Position numbers and translations under genes: made by a program. The notes beneath the pieces are model-generated. The model was not told where the DNA came from and ran no database searches. It saw nothing but the letters and a program-made list of their open reading frames with translations. A DNA stretch of 64,000 bases from an uncultured Sphingomonadales bacterium (GTDB taxonomy: Bacteria > Pseudomonadota > Alphaproteobacteria > Sphingomonadales > Rhodothalassiaceae). This document shows positions 16,262 to 24,192 of the stretch, in pieces. Every line of letters begins with the position of its first letter. The first letter of the stretch is position 1. The stretch spans positions 124,001 through 188,000 of the forward strand of contig CANMND010000006.1 of assembly GCA_947499155.1 (NCBI GenBank), read 5' to 3'.

Positions 16262-17082
16262 GGCACAAGCTCCTGCAAATTATGGTCGAACATGCCGCTC
16301 TGTCGTTTGGTGGGGGCAATCGGCCCGGTGTGGCGCAGCCGCGTATAGCGGACAAGGCCGTTAGATGTGGGCACGCCGTCCCGTTCTCTAACAGCCATGC
16401 GGCGCAGATATCCGGCGCGGCACAGGTCTCTCAGATACCGTCCCGCATTGTTCAGGGCGTCACGTTCACCGCCGTGGGCGGTGACGCTGACCACGTCGCG
16501 GATCGTAAATTTGTCCATGACCGCAAGAGCCCGCCAGATACGGGTGCGCATGGATTTTGGGCGGCGCTTATAATGACCGCTTTTCGGTCTGATTGGACCA
16601 CTGTTAAGCGGCGCACCGCTTGCCTTAAAATCAACCCCGGCACCGGTAAGCTGATAGCAGCCGATTTCCACCCGCTCCAGCAGTCCGCGAAATATAAGTG
16701 CCGTTGCGGCCTGGCTAATCGCCCGACGGCTCAACGGCGTGACCGCTTCCAGATCATCAACCGTTAAGCAAAGACCGGGGCGCAAGGCGTCCATAAGCGC
16801 ATGCTGTCGAACAGCGACCCCCCTCATAGCATTTTCTCCAAAGCATTGAATGAATTTGTCTAAAGCCTCTAGGGCTTCTTCATCGTCTTCAGCTTCAGGA
16901 ATACCGGGCACCAAAAGGATTTTATCGAACCGGCCATGACGGGCGCGAACAGCGACCGCATCATGCAGCTTATCTTTAGATACATGCTTGGCGAGAACGA
17001 TCGTATCATCCGGTATTTCGCTCTCAGATGATGCAAAGCCAATGATGCCGGATCGCCAGCAATAAGCGTATTCAAAGCTCAT
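16249..17082 (-). CDS. Early phage protein with winged-helix domains
   Basis: 277 aa from ATG 17082 (MSFEYAYCWRSGIIGFASSE). Residues 1-85 resemble a small stand-alone phage protein (GDxxLxxAVxARARHGRFDK, LLVPGIPEAEDDEEAL). The rest holds two winged-helix-like segments (CLTVDDLEAVTPLSRRAISQ and DKFTIRDVVSVTAHGGER), so a DNA-binding or regulatory role is likely. It lies between the MazG-like and HTH genes. I know no exact function. Confidence 0.55.
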   Translation of the reverse strand: MSFEYAYCWRSGIIGFASSESEIPDDTIVLAKHVSKDKLHDAVAVRARHGRFDKILLVPGIPEAEDDEEALEALDKFIQCFGENAMRGVAVRQHALMDALRPGLCLTVDDLEAVTPLSRRAISQAATALIFRGLLERVEIGCYQLTGAGVDFKASGAPLNSGPIRPKSGHYKRRPKSMRTRIWRALAVMDKFTIRDVVSVTAHGGERDALNNAGRYLRDLCRAGYLRRMAVRERDGVPTSNGLVRYTRLRHTGPIAPTKRQSGMFDHNLQELVPWIG

Positions 17083-17461
17083 GATGTTTGCCCCCGTTAC
17101 TAAGACGCTCAGGGAAACCATGACGGACTGAGACAGCGTTGAATTTCCGGATAAGCGCAGCCTCTAAATCAATGTCGGCGCGTTCGGCTAACAAAGTCAG
17201 ATAAATGAGCGTGTCAGCTATTTCGTCGGCCAGATGGTCCGTCAACTCGTCGGCGCTTTTGGTGTTCCCAACTACTCCGTCACGGGAACGGTTCAGCTTT
17301 TTAATGACGTTGCAGACCTCTCCGGCCTCACCGAGTGCGGCGCATGCCCAGTCGGACAGGCTCCATGCGTTAAGGCTCCCGCCGTGCCATTTTTTTGCAC
17401 GTGAGACACTGGCCTGAACCAGTTCTTGAATGGTCAGTGCTGGAATGGGTTTAGGCTGCAT
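17072..17461 (-). CDS. MazG-like nucleotide pyrophosphohydrolase
   Basis: 129 aa from ATG 17461. It has the all-alpha NTP-pyrophosphatase motifs: AALGEAGEVCNVIKKLNRSR (first acidic EExxE-type helix) and LADEIADTLIYLTLLAERA (second, ExxD). These bind Mg2+ and cleave NTPs or (p)ppGpp-related nucleotides. Phages carry MazG to change nucleotide pools during infection. It overlaps the MuB-like gene by 11 bases, so it is expressed with the transposition proteins. Confidence 0.82.
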   Translation of the reverse strand: MQPKPIPALTIQELVQASVSRAKKWHGGSLNAWSLSDWACAALGEAGEVCNVIKKLNRSRDGVVGNTKSADELTDHLADEIADTLIYLTLLAERADIDLEAALIRKFNAVSVRHGFPERLSNGGKHHEL

Positions 17462-18233
17462 TGGCCGCCCCCCAGCTTTGCGAGACGATGATGGGCTTGC
17501 CGGTGGTGCGGTCATTCATCAACACTTGCCCGGCCATTTCCGCACAGCCGACTTCGCGAAGACCATTGCGGTGCGCCACACGCTCAACCGAGGCGATGGC
17601 CTCTTTGATTTCACGCACAAAGCCTTTGGAATAGTCATGGGTAAGGGCGATCAAATCGGCCTGAACGGTGACGTCGCACAGCCCGTTCACCATGCCGGCC
17701 ACATCATCGCGGGTGAGCGGCGTAAATTCGACATATTGCCCGATGCGGCTGGTCACTTGCGGGAAGTGCTTCAGCCCATGGCGAACCTTGCCCATACCGA
17801 CAAGCAGGAAGGGGATTTCCAGAAAGTCGGATAAGTCGCGTAAAGACGACAACATCTTGTCGGACCGCGCGATATAATCGACTTCATCGACAATAACCGC
17901 AAAGTTTTCCCCCGCCCGTGCCGCCGCATCCGCGCGGGCGGCAAGGGTCTCCAGACATAAGGCAAAGCGCTTTTCAAAGCTATGCGGCGGATGGGCGATA
18001 TTAAGCGCAGCCAGGAGTTCCGACAACATCCAGTTAGGCGTCCATTCCTTTTTGGCGCGGACAAAAGGGCAATCGTTTTGTGCCGCGAACCAGGACAGCG
18101 CCCTGGATTTTCCAAGACCGGGCAGGCCGTCAATCACCATCAGGCAGGCTTCCCCGGCACCGCGCCTTTCAAGGGCAGATAAGCCGACCATCAGCTTTTG
18201 CACATTTTCTGTTTTGACAAAGACAGGCTTCAT
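17451..18233 (-). CDS. MuB-like AAA+ transposition ATPase
   Basis: 260 aa. Walker A is DGLPGLGKSRALSW, Walker B is FAVIVDEVDYI, with a sensor-like IPFLLVGMGK and an arginine in the HFPQVTSRIGQYV region. In Mu, MuB coats target DNA, gives target immunity and delivers targets to MuA. The length fits the short MuB class of alphaproteobacterial transposable phages, lacking the long N-terminal HTH of Mu's 312-aa MuB. It lies just after the transposase gene. Confidence 0.88.
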   Translation of the reverse strand: MKPVFVKTENVQKLMVGLSALERRGAGEACLMVIDGLPGLGKSRALSWFAAQNDCPFVRAKKEWTPNWMLSELLAALNIAHPPHSFEKRFALCLETLAARADAAARAGENFAVIVDEVDYIARSDKMLSSLRDLSDFLEIPFLLVGMGKVRHGLKHFPQVTSRIGQYVEFTPLTRDDVAGMVNGLCDVTVQADLIALTHDYSKGFVREIKEAIASVERVAHRNGLREVGCAEMAGQVLMNDRTTGKPIIVSQSWGAANAA

Positions 18234-18266
18234 GCGTAGTTTTCCTCCTCTGTTTGCGGCTCGACT

Positions 18267-20420
18267 TCAGGCGGCTAGTTCCAATAACGGCCTGGGGTCG
18301 AGCCCTTCCAATTCCAGCATCTGCCGGAACGTTCTTTGATTCATCATGGTGGCAAGCTGCTTGCGGTCATGGCTGGTGACCTGACCCGTGTGCCCGATCA
18401 TCCAGCGCACCCACTCCAAATCATCCCGAAATATCGGGCGGCCATTGGTGGCTAAGGCTGGCGCCGACGCATTTTCCATCCGCGCCAGCATCGCGTCCGC
18501 TTTTTCGCGCTCAACCACGTTGAGCGTTTCAACATGCTGATAGTCTATTTCCAAAGGCGCGCCCTTGGCTTCGGCAATGATTTCCGCGCGTTTTTCCTCA
18601 ACCCGGCGTAAACGGCCTTTAGTCCGGTCTTCCAGAACCTTTTCCTGATAAGATTTGGCGGTACGCAGGGTGTGTGCATCGAAATAGGGTTGCCGGTTGC
18701 CATCCAGTTCAGCCACGGCAATCAAGCGCTGGTCGCGGATATCGCGTACCCACACCCGGCTGGCGTCATGGATGTCATAACCCACCAGCACCTGCTCACC
18801 GTGCCAGGCTTCCAAATCCTGACTGAAATACATGCCGCCTAAAATCTGCACTTCGCAGCGCGCGCATTTACGGCGCTCATAAGGCCGCATCAGGTCGGCG
18901 GCATCGTGATGGTCGATGGTGATAGCTTCGCCGCCTTCCGCTTCCCACTTGTCCCACATTTGCGTGGGCGTCAGATGTTGCCAGACTTTCGTCTGCGGGT
19001 TGCGAACCCGTGGCAGGCCGGAATGTGGTGTATGGTTGTAAGCGTCAATGGCGTCTTGAACGGCGGCCCGGAAATCTTCCCAGGTCACTTCAAAAGCAGC
19101 GCTCTGATTCGTACGATTTGCCAGGCGGCGCTCTTTATCCACAACGCGCAGATATTGCTTGTCCTGATCGGGGCCGACATAGGTGGGCAGTGATTTTGCA
19201 AGGGGCACCCACAGTGTTTTATTGAGACGTTCAATCAGCCCGCGCGCCTGCGAATTATAAGGTAAGCTGGCCTTGGGCGTGATACCCCAGCGGGCGTAAA
19301 AGCCTGTTGCCTGATCTTCAAACACATTGGCGCGGAAGCCTGCACCATTATCTGTGTACCAGATTGCGGGAAGGCCATGATGGCGGCCATCCTTGCGGTC
19401 GATCATGGCGGACGACAGTGCTTCTAAAACACCCATGGCATTTTCGGCCAGCCCCACTGACCAGCCAACGACATAGCGGGTATAGGCATCGATTACGGCT
19501 GTGATTTCCGGCCGGAAGGGCTGACCGTGGAAGGGGTGCTGCACCTTGGCCTTAAAGGTATGGCCGTCCGCACTGTAAATCGCTGTCGGCCATAATTCGC
19601 TTGTGTCGCGGCGGGTGAAGGCCTTCAGTGCCTTTAACTCCTGCGGCCCCATGCGCCCGCGCATCCGTTCGACAACAGACAATTTATCTTTCAGGAAACG
19701 ACGCGCCTTGTCATAGCTTGGCACAGCGATGTTGTCCGGCAGGACTGCGGGCAAATCTTCAATAACGGATTGCAAGCTGGGCTTGTTCGGGTTGGCCCAC
19801 AGGTCCAGCAGGAAGGGCACCCATTCCGGCATGGTTGCATCAGGCTTGCGGCTGTCGGGCGCCAAGGCTTTTGCCCCGCCGTTCTCGCAAGCCTTAATCC
19901 AGTTATAGATGGTTGCGCGGCTGACTACGCGCCCACCTTTCGCGGCCTTTACGCGCGTGCCGGATTTGGCATTGGCAACAGGCAGCAGTTCAGCCAGGTC
20001 CGGGCGCAACTCTCCAGCCTTGGCCAGTTCTATAAATTGGCCGATTGCGCGACTGCGCCCGACGGTTACAGCAAGTCGGTTGATTTCCGCAACAATGGCT
20101 GCACGTGCTTCCATGGTTGCGCACTGCCGCGCATTTAAATTGGTGGTCGCGCGCGTCACCTTACGACTTTCACGCACGACCGGTGCCGTGGTTTCCGGGC
20201 GCGTCGCCAACGTGTTGGCCGCCAGTCTGGAAAGCAGCGCCAATTGCTGGCTGCGGGATAGGTTGGATAGATGATATTCAAACCCGCCACCCCGGCCTTC
20301 ACGCGGGCGGGATTTCCAGCTTTCCGCAGCTATCCGCTTTTGAACGCCACGTTTCGTATCTGGAAAGTCTGGTAGTCTGAATTCCGCCAATTCTGCCGCC
20401 GTGAACCACTCATGCATCAT
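18267..20420 (-). CDS. MuA-like DDE transposase
   Basis: 717 aa from ATG 20420 with AAGGAG upstream. N-terminal Mu-type DNA-binding domain (EWFTAAELAEFRLPDFPDTK, GVQKRIAAESWKSR), middle HTH region, and an RNase-H-like catalytic core with the three acidic residues: D in IYSADGHTFKAKV, D in AIWYTDNGAGFR, and E in SQARGLIERLNKTLW. The C-terminal part after residue 560 would contact MuB. It catalyses replicative transposition and integration. The left end of the early operon is the Ner-like gene upstream. Confidence 0.95.
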   Translation of the reverse strand: MMHEWFTAAELAEFRLPDFPDTKRGVQKRIAAESWKSRPREGRGGGFEYHLSNLSRSQQLALLSRLAANTLATRPETTAPVVRESRKVTRATTNLNARQCATMEARAAIVAEINRLAVTVGRSRAIGQFIELAKAGELRPDLAELLPVANAKSGTRVKAAKGGRVVSRATIYNWIKACENGGAKALAPDSRKPDATMPEWVPFLLDLWANPNKPSLQSVIEDLPAVLPDNIAVPSYDKARRFLKDKLSVVERMRGRMGPQELKALKAFTRRDTSELWPTAIYSADGHTFKAKVQHPFHGQPFRPEITAVIDAYTRYVVGWSVGLAENAMGVLEALSSAMIDRKDGRHHGLPAIWYTDNGAGFRANVFEDQATGFYARWGITPKASLPYNSQARGLIERLNKTLWVPLAKSLPTYVGPDQDKQYLRVVDKERRLANRTNQSAAFEVTWEDFRAAVQDAIDAYNHTPHSGLPRVRNPQTKVWQHLTPTQMWDKWEAEGGEAITIDHHDAADLMRPYERRKCARCEVQILGGMYFSQDLEAWHGEQVLVGYDIHDASRVWVRDIRDQRLIAVAELDGNRQPYFDAHTLRTAKSYQEKVLEDRTKGRLRRVEEKRAEIIAEAKGAPLEIDYQHVETLNVVEREKADAMLARMENASAPALATNGRPIFRDDLEWVRWMIGHTGQVTSHDRKQLATMMNQRTFRQMLELEGLDPRPLLELAA

Positions 20421-20492
20421 GGCTCTCCTTGCGGCAGGGATAGTCTTTGGCAATAGTACCGCAGCCTTGACCATCACAAAGGAGGCATTGCA

Positions 20493-20912
20493 GTGTCGCT
20501 CTACACCTATTCCAAAGCCTCTTTGGCAATTGGCGAACAGTTAGCAGCCACCCTCGAACCAGAAGAATATGAGGATGTGTATAGAATAATGAGCCGGTTC
20601 TCCTATGCCGAATGGCAAGACTGGCGGACCCGGCATGCTGCCGCTGTAAAAAAGCTTGCAACCGCAACGCCATCCGCTCAGCGCATGCTGGTGAAAAAGC
20701 ATAGCCGGGAGGACAAAATGCTTCACGTATTTGCTGCGGTTCAATATTGCTTTGAAGCCTTTGAGATACTGGACGCGATTGCGCGGATTGAGATTGGTTC
20801 TTCTTATCGAGAGATGATCGGCATTGCGCATGACACACTTGGCCAGATAAACGACAATCGCGTTTCTCGTTGGCCGTGGAAGGGGCCAATGACATATCGG
20901 GACGACACTTAG
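20493..20912 (+). CDS. Unknown + strand gene inside the early operon
   Basis: 139 aa starting at GTG 20493, with a very good Shine-Dalgarno (AAAGGAGG, 8 bases spacing). It starts MSLYTYSKASLAIGEQLAAT and is helical and soluble, with KHSREDKMLHVFAAVQYCFE and AIARIEIGSSYREMIGIAHD. It points against the flanking early genes and overlaps the end of the next gene by 4 bases. I recognise no family. It may be lysogenic cargo such as an exclusion or defence factor; only position suggests this. Confidence 0.65.
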   Translation: MSLYTYSKASLAIGEQLAATLEPEEYEDVYRIMSRFSYAEWQDWRTRHAAAVKKLATATPSAQRMLVKKHSREDKMLHVFAAVQYCFEAFEILDAIARIEIGSSYREMIGIAHDTLGQINDNRVSRWPWKGPMTYRDDT

Positions 20913-21403
20913 GCATGGGCCATCCCCCTCATAAGTGGTAGACTTTCCATAACGACAAGCTGCTGTTCACGGGCTTGCGCAATGATGAATTGCAGTTGCC
21001 CCAGCCGTGCAAAGGTGGCTTGTCGCTGCTCCAATACCGCGCACCCCGCAGCAGCGCCGATCATTATCAACAGTTCGGGGCCTAGAATGGCGGAAAGGGC
21101 AGGCAACAAATCGGCGGGCAGCTTGTTGGGCCGCGACGCCCCTGTGTAGGTATCCAGCATCGCTTTGGTAATGCGCCGCCCGACACGCAGTGTCAGCATT
21201 GCGGCAATCTGTTCGCGGTCAAAGGGCGCGGCGTCAATTACGCGATTGAGGCAATCACGAACGGCGCGGTCATAATCCATCGCACCTTTTTCTTCGGACG
21301 GCGCTTGTGGCACTTCGATCAAGTCGGCCCCATCCAGCATGGCCAGAAAGTCCGACTGGGCGGGATGCGAAACGGTCCTGGAAGGCGTGCGGCGTCTGGT
21401 CAT
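20909..21403 (-). CDS. Early phage protein, possible DNA-binding regulator
   Basis: 164 aa between the Ner-like gene (overlap 4 bases) and the MuA-like gene. It has an RDCLNRVIDAAPFDREQIAA - LRVGRRITKAMLDTYTGASR segment that resembles the helix-turn-helix of phage CII/YmfL-type proteins common in Mu-like prophages of this class, and a C-terminal helical part ending in QAREQQLVVMESLPLMRG. Function unknown. Confidence 0.55.
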   Translation of the reverse strand: MTRRRTPSRTVSHPAQSDFLAMLDGADLIEVPQAPSEEKGAMDYDRAVRDCLNRVIDAAPFDREQIAAMLTLRVGRRITKAMLDTYTGASRPNKLPADLLPALSAILGPELLIMIGAAAGCAVLEQRQATFARLGQLQFIIAQAREQQLVVMESLPLMRGMAHA

Positions 21404-21708
21404 GCCGCCTCTCCAATTTGAACATTGTCGTTCGCCGCATTCGTGCTATGTTCTCTATTGGAACAGCGGAGAAACGGACGGCGCTGCCCGTTGGGAAAAT
21501 ATCGATCAGGCCATATGGCTTCGGGGGTGGTTCCAAGAAAGGCCGCCAGTTTGGCCTCAATCTTGGGAAAGGCAGGTCGCGCAAGGGTGACACTAACGGC
21601 CGCCTGTTCATACCCCCACCGCTTGGAGAGGGACCGCAATGTCTCTCCTTTCATGCGGATGGCCGCCTTGATTTCTTCCCGGTGCATGCCGCGTACAACC
21701 GCTTTCAT
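21400..21708 (-). CDS. Ner-like early repressor (Nlp/SfsB family)
   Basis: 102 aa. GGAGG lies 7 bases before ATG 21708. Residues 8-70 match the Ner/Nlp family: MHREEIKAAIRMKGETLRSL, then SKRWGYEQAAVSVTLARPAF and AAFLGTTPEAIWPDRYF. In Mu, Ner is the first early gene and turns down both the early promoter and the repressor promoter. Here it is also the first gene after the early promoter region and faces the S24 repressor, exactly as expected. Confidence 0.85.
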   Translation of the reverse strand: MKAVVRGMHREEIKAAIRMKGETLRSLSKRWGYEQAAVSVTLARPAFPKIEAKLAAFLGTTPEAIWPDRYFPNGQRRPFLRCSNREHSTNAANDNVQIGEAA

Positions 21709-21726
21709 GCTGCTTCCTCCAATTTG

Positions 21727-21750
21727 ACCGGCAGGCCCGCCGGTTTTTTT
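21727..21750 (+). terminator. Hairpin with T-run, + strand
   Basis: ACCGGC and GCCGGT with a 6-base loop, followed by seven T's (21744-21750). It would stop + strand transcription that enters the operator region from the left, such as from the gene at 20.5 kb, before the repressor gene. Confidence 0.6.
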
Positions 21751-21778
21751 GGGTGTTCAAGTTCAACTACTTGCATGA

Positions 21779-21807
21779 ACAATGAGCGAAATATCGCTAA
21801 CTGTCAA
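21779..21807 (-). promoter_or_regulatory. Candidate phage early promoter
   Basis: On the minus strand a perfect -35 (TTGACA, complement of 21802-21807) is followed after 17 bases by CATTGT (complement of 21779-21784), a weak -10 that keeps the conserved second A and last T. The leftmost operator palindrome fills the spacer, so a bound repressor would block it. It would drive ner and the early operon. Confidence 0.5.
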
Positions 21808-21839
21808 CGAAATAATGCTAATTCGAGCGTTATTTCGCT
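21785..21839. promoter_or_regulatory. Three operator-like palindromes between Ner and repressor genes
   Basis: Three related 14-mers: AGCGAAATATCGCT (21785-21798, perfect palindrome), AACGAAATAATGCT (21806-21819) and AGCGTTATTTCGCT (21826-21839). Their starts are 21 and 20 bases apart, two DNA turns, so bound dimers would sit on one face. They are the likely sites for the S24 repressor and/or Ner. Confidence 0.7.
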
Positions 21840-21874
21840 TTAAGCGACAAAGAATATTAAATATCAGGCGGTTA

Positions 21875-22531
21875 ATGAAGATGAGCGAAGGTTTTGTCGA
21901 GAGGTTAAGGCAGCTGATTGGCAAGTCGAGTGCGCGTTCCTTCGCTCAGAAGGCTGGTCTTAGCGATAGTACGCTCAGATCAATCTTAAGCGGTTCAAAG
22001 CCAACGCTTGACGTTCTCATCTCAATTGCGGCGGCCGGAAATGTTTCTATTGATTGGTTGGCTACGGGCAAAGGTGGCCCGAACGCTAAAATTATAGATA
22101 TGGATGAAGAAGTCACCTGCCGTGTGCCGATATATTCTGTCGAGGCTTCGGCAGGTAATGGCGCTTTAAACGCTTTTGAGCACGTCCATTCTTACATGGA
22201 TATCCCGGCAGCATATATTCGTGATCGACTGGGTGTGAGCAGCAAAAAAATTGAAGGCATATTTGTTGTAGGTGACAGCATGGAACCCACCTTGGTTGAA
22301 GGTGATATTGCGTTTGTAGACCGTTCGGCTATAGCGCAATCAGGAAGGGCTGAGGGTGTATATGTCTTTCGGTTTAATGATCAACTGTATATCAAACGCC
22401 TTCAGCATCAGGGGCCAAAGCTTGTTGTAAAAAGCGATAACGCCGCATATGACCCATGGGAGATAGAGGAAAAATTGCTGCCAGATTTGGTGATCCTGGG
22501 AAAAATTGTCGGCTCATTTCGCCGTACTTGA
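21875..22531 (+). CDS. S24-type phage repressor (CI/LexA-like)
   Basis: 218 aa from ATG 21875; the frame is open further up, but that part lies over the operators. Residues 1-60 hold an HTH (SSARSFAQKAGLSDSTLRSI). The C-terminal half is a S24/LexA peptidase domain: possible Ala-Gly cleavage site in VEASAGNG, nucleophile Ser in VVGDSMEPTLVEGD, and Lys in LYIKRLQHQG. It should keep the prophage silent and be inactivated through RecA upon DNA damage. It is divergent from the Ner-like gene. Confidence 0.88.
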   Translation: MKMSEGFVERLRQLIGKSSARSFAQKAGLSDSTLRSILSGSKPTLDVLISIAAAGNVSIDWLATGKGGPNAKIIDMDEEVTCRVPIYSVEASAGNGALNAFEHVHSYMDIPAAYIRDRLGVSSKKIEGIFVVGDSMEPTLVEGDIAFVDRSAIAQSGRAEGVYVFRFNDQLYIKRLQHQGPKLVVKSDNAAYDPWEIEEKLLPDLVILGKIVGSFRRT

Positions 22532-22673
22532 ACGGGCAAATGCAGTTCCCAGTTCGCTCACTTTGCAAAAGCTTAGCGCGTTGACACAAAATCAATTATT
22601 ATCAATATCTTATAGCTCTTTAAAGATACTTTTGGCACAACCTGCACAAGTTCCCACTTCTTTTGGCAGGTCA

Positions 22674-22815
22674 TTTTAGACAAAATCCTAACGCGCCATC
22701 CCGCAAGCCATAGAAACGCTCGCGTCCAGCATTGCGCAAGAACCGCTCATATCTGCGCAAACCTGTCTAAAAAATCGTGCATAAACCGCCCGAAAGCGCT
22801 CATTTTTGTCTAAAA
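22674..22815. repeat. Transposase-binding-site-like repeats near one end of the Mu-like prophage
   Basis: TGTCTAAAA occurs three times in the gene-free stretch after the repressor: inverted at 22674-22682, direct at 22764-22772 and 22807-22815. Mu-type ends have several MuA sites with uneven spacing and orientation next to the repressor gene. If the last copy is the outermost site, the phage end could be the CA at 22826-22827 (TG on the phage strand). The other end is outside the window, so the target duplication cannot be tested. The remainder of 22532-23001 shows no gene. Confidence 0.5.
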
Positions 22816-23001
22816 AGTAAAATGGCAGAAAAGGCGCCGAAACGCCCGGATTTCCGGGGCTTTCGTGGTCGTTCACCTCTTTATTTCACCGTCCAGAATG
22901 TTCCACTCCCCTACATGAATGACAGATGCCGGTTGCGCAAAAGCTACCCGGAAACTTCACCAGCAGGCCAGACTTCAGAATGATCCTGTTGCTGAAACAG
23001 G

Positions 23002-23415
23002 TTACAGGCGGTGCTCGAACAGACTTTCAATGATCGGGCAGTCAGGCACATCGCCACCCTCGCATTGTGAAGATATGTCCTTCAAAGTGCGCTCCAGTTT
23101 TCGCAGATCGGCAATCTTTTGCTTCACGCTTTCAATTTGTTTGCGCGTGAGCGCCAGAACGTCGCCGCAGCTATAGTCGTTGGAGTCGACGAGACTGAGC
23201 AGGCTGCGTAATTCATCGATGGAAAATCCAAGGTTTCGCCCGCGCAGAATAAAGCCCAGCCTTGCCTGATCCTGGGGTCCATAAAGCCTGTGACCTGCCT
23301 GCGTTCGTTCAGGCGGGTTGAGCAGACCGATGGTCTCGTAATACCGGATGGTTTCGATATTGCACCCTGAAGATTCGGCCAGTTTTCCACGTTTCATCAT
23401 CTTGCTTCCGGTCAT
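23002..23415 (-). CDS. merR: MerR mercury-responsive regulator
   Basis: 137 aa. N-terminal MerR HTH (AESSGCNIETIRYYETIGLL), then the dimerisation helix. The three mercury-ligand cysteines are visible: in SNDYSCGDVLAL, and in SSQCEGGDVPDCPIIESL. The last two are 8 positions apart, one fewer than in Tn501 MerR. It is divergent from merT, with the shared promoter between them, and should both repress without mercury and activate with it. Start codons at 23415 or 23400 are both possible. Confidence 0.93.
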   Translation of the reverse strand: MTGSKMMKRGKLAESSGCNIETIRYYETIGLLNPPERTQAGHRLYGPQDQARLGFILRGRNLGFSIDELRSLLSLVDSNDYSCGDVLALTRKQIESVKQKIADLRKLERTLKDISSQCEGGDVPDCPIIESLFEHRL

Positions 23416-23439
23416 TTTGGATTTGCCTGAAAAAATTAC

Positions 23440-23470
23440 TTGAACCTGTAGTTACTACAGAAATTATAAA
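23440..23470 (+). promoter_or_regulatory. MerR-type mer promoter/operator
   Basis: TTGAAC (23440-23445) and TATAAA (23465-23470) are separated by 19 bases, the overlong spacing typical of MerR-controlled promoters. The spacer holds a perfect palindrome CTGTAGTTACTACAG, the expected MerR site. Transcription should start around 23476-23478, at the merT ATG. Confidence 0.88.
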
Positions 23471-23477
23471 GATGTTC

Positions 23478-23837
23478 ATGGAAAAGAACATCAAACAATC
23501 AGGCGGCTTATTCGCGACCGCCGGCACGCTTGGGGCAGTCCTTGCATCCTCCTGCTGCATCGCTCCACTCCTGCTCGTTTCTCTCGGTATCAGCGGGGCG
23601 TGGATCGGCAATTTCACGGCACTGGACCCCTATAAATGGTATTTTGTTGCAGCGACGGTCGTGTTCCTGGGTGCTGGCTTCTGGCACGTCTATTTCAGGC
23701 GTGTGCCTGAGTGTGACGATGGTTCTTACTGTGCGCGGCCACATTCCTCACTACTCACCAAAATGGTGCTTTGGATTGGGACAATTCTTGTTGCCCTCAC
23801 AACCACAGTCGATTGGTGGGCACCATTATTTTATTAG
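23478..23837 (+). CDS. merT: MerT mercuric ion inner-membrane transporter
   Basis: 119 aa with three membrane spans. The first has the Cys pair (LASSCCIAPLLLVSLG) that takes Hg2+ from MerP, and the loop has a second pair (ECDDGSYC), as in classical MerT. ATG 23478 coincides with the predicted transcription start, so the mRNA may be leaderless; the in-frame ATG at 23472 would lie upstream of that start. It is first in the mer operon. Confidence 0.93.
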   Translation: MEKNIKQSGGLFATAGTLGAVLASSCCIAPLLLVSLGISGAWIGNFTALDPYKWYFVAATVVFLGAGFWHVYFRRVPECDDGSYCARPHSSLLTKMVLWIGTILVALTTTVDWWAPLFY

Positions 23838-23847
23838 GAGACTTGAG

Positions 23848-24192
23848 ATGAAGAAGACTGTCATGGCGATCATTGGCGTGCTGGCCCTGGGCACCGTTGC
23901 AGCGGGAGTCTCCAGCCTGTCATCATCGGATACCTCACTGATCTCCAGTCAGGCCCATGCAGCAACTTTAAGCCAGACCTTTGCAATTGAGAAGATGACC
24001 TGCGCGAGCTGTCCCATTACGGTCAGAAAAGCGATGCAGCGTGTGGATGGCGTAAAATCCGTGTCGGTTGATTTTGAGGCAAAAACAGCCACGGCAAGTT
24101 TTGATCCAGATATCACCGATATTTCCGCAATCGCTGCCGCTTCCACAAATGCAGGCTTTCCGGCGCATGCCAAAGCAGGGAAGGTGCAATGA
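23848..24192 (+). CDS. merP: MerP periplasmic mercury-binding protein
   Basis: 114 aa from ATG 23848, TAGGAG upstream. A signal peptide (MKKTVMAIIGVLALGTVAAG) is followed by an HMA domain with the metal site EKMTCASCPITVRKAMQ and the family-typical DGVKSVSVDFEAKTA strand. It collects Hg2+ in the periplasm and passes it to MerT. Its stop overlaps the merF start (ATGA). Confidence 0.95.
   Translation: MKKTVMAIIGVLALGTVAAGVSSLSSSDTSLISSQAHAATLSQTFAIEKMTCASCPITVRKAMQRVDGVKSVSVDFEAKTATASFDPDITDISAIAAASTNAGFPAHAKAGKVQ

Noticed and set aside
20410-20916. 168-aa frame on the minus strand opposite the gene at 20493
   Set aside because: It has no ribosome binding site, odd composition rich in Cys, Arg and Ser, and overlaps the MuA start region. 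The + strand frame has a perfect SD.
22777-22983. Short + frame after the repressor (68 aa)
   Set aside because: It covers the transposase-site repeats and has no SD; probably chance.
22976-23010. Stem CCTGTT...AACAGG after merR as its terminator
   Set aside because: There is no T-run on the merR strand after it, so it is not a convincing terminator.
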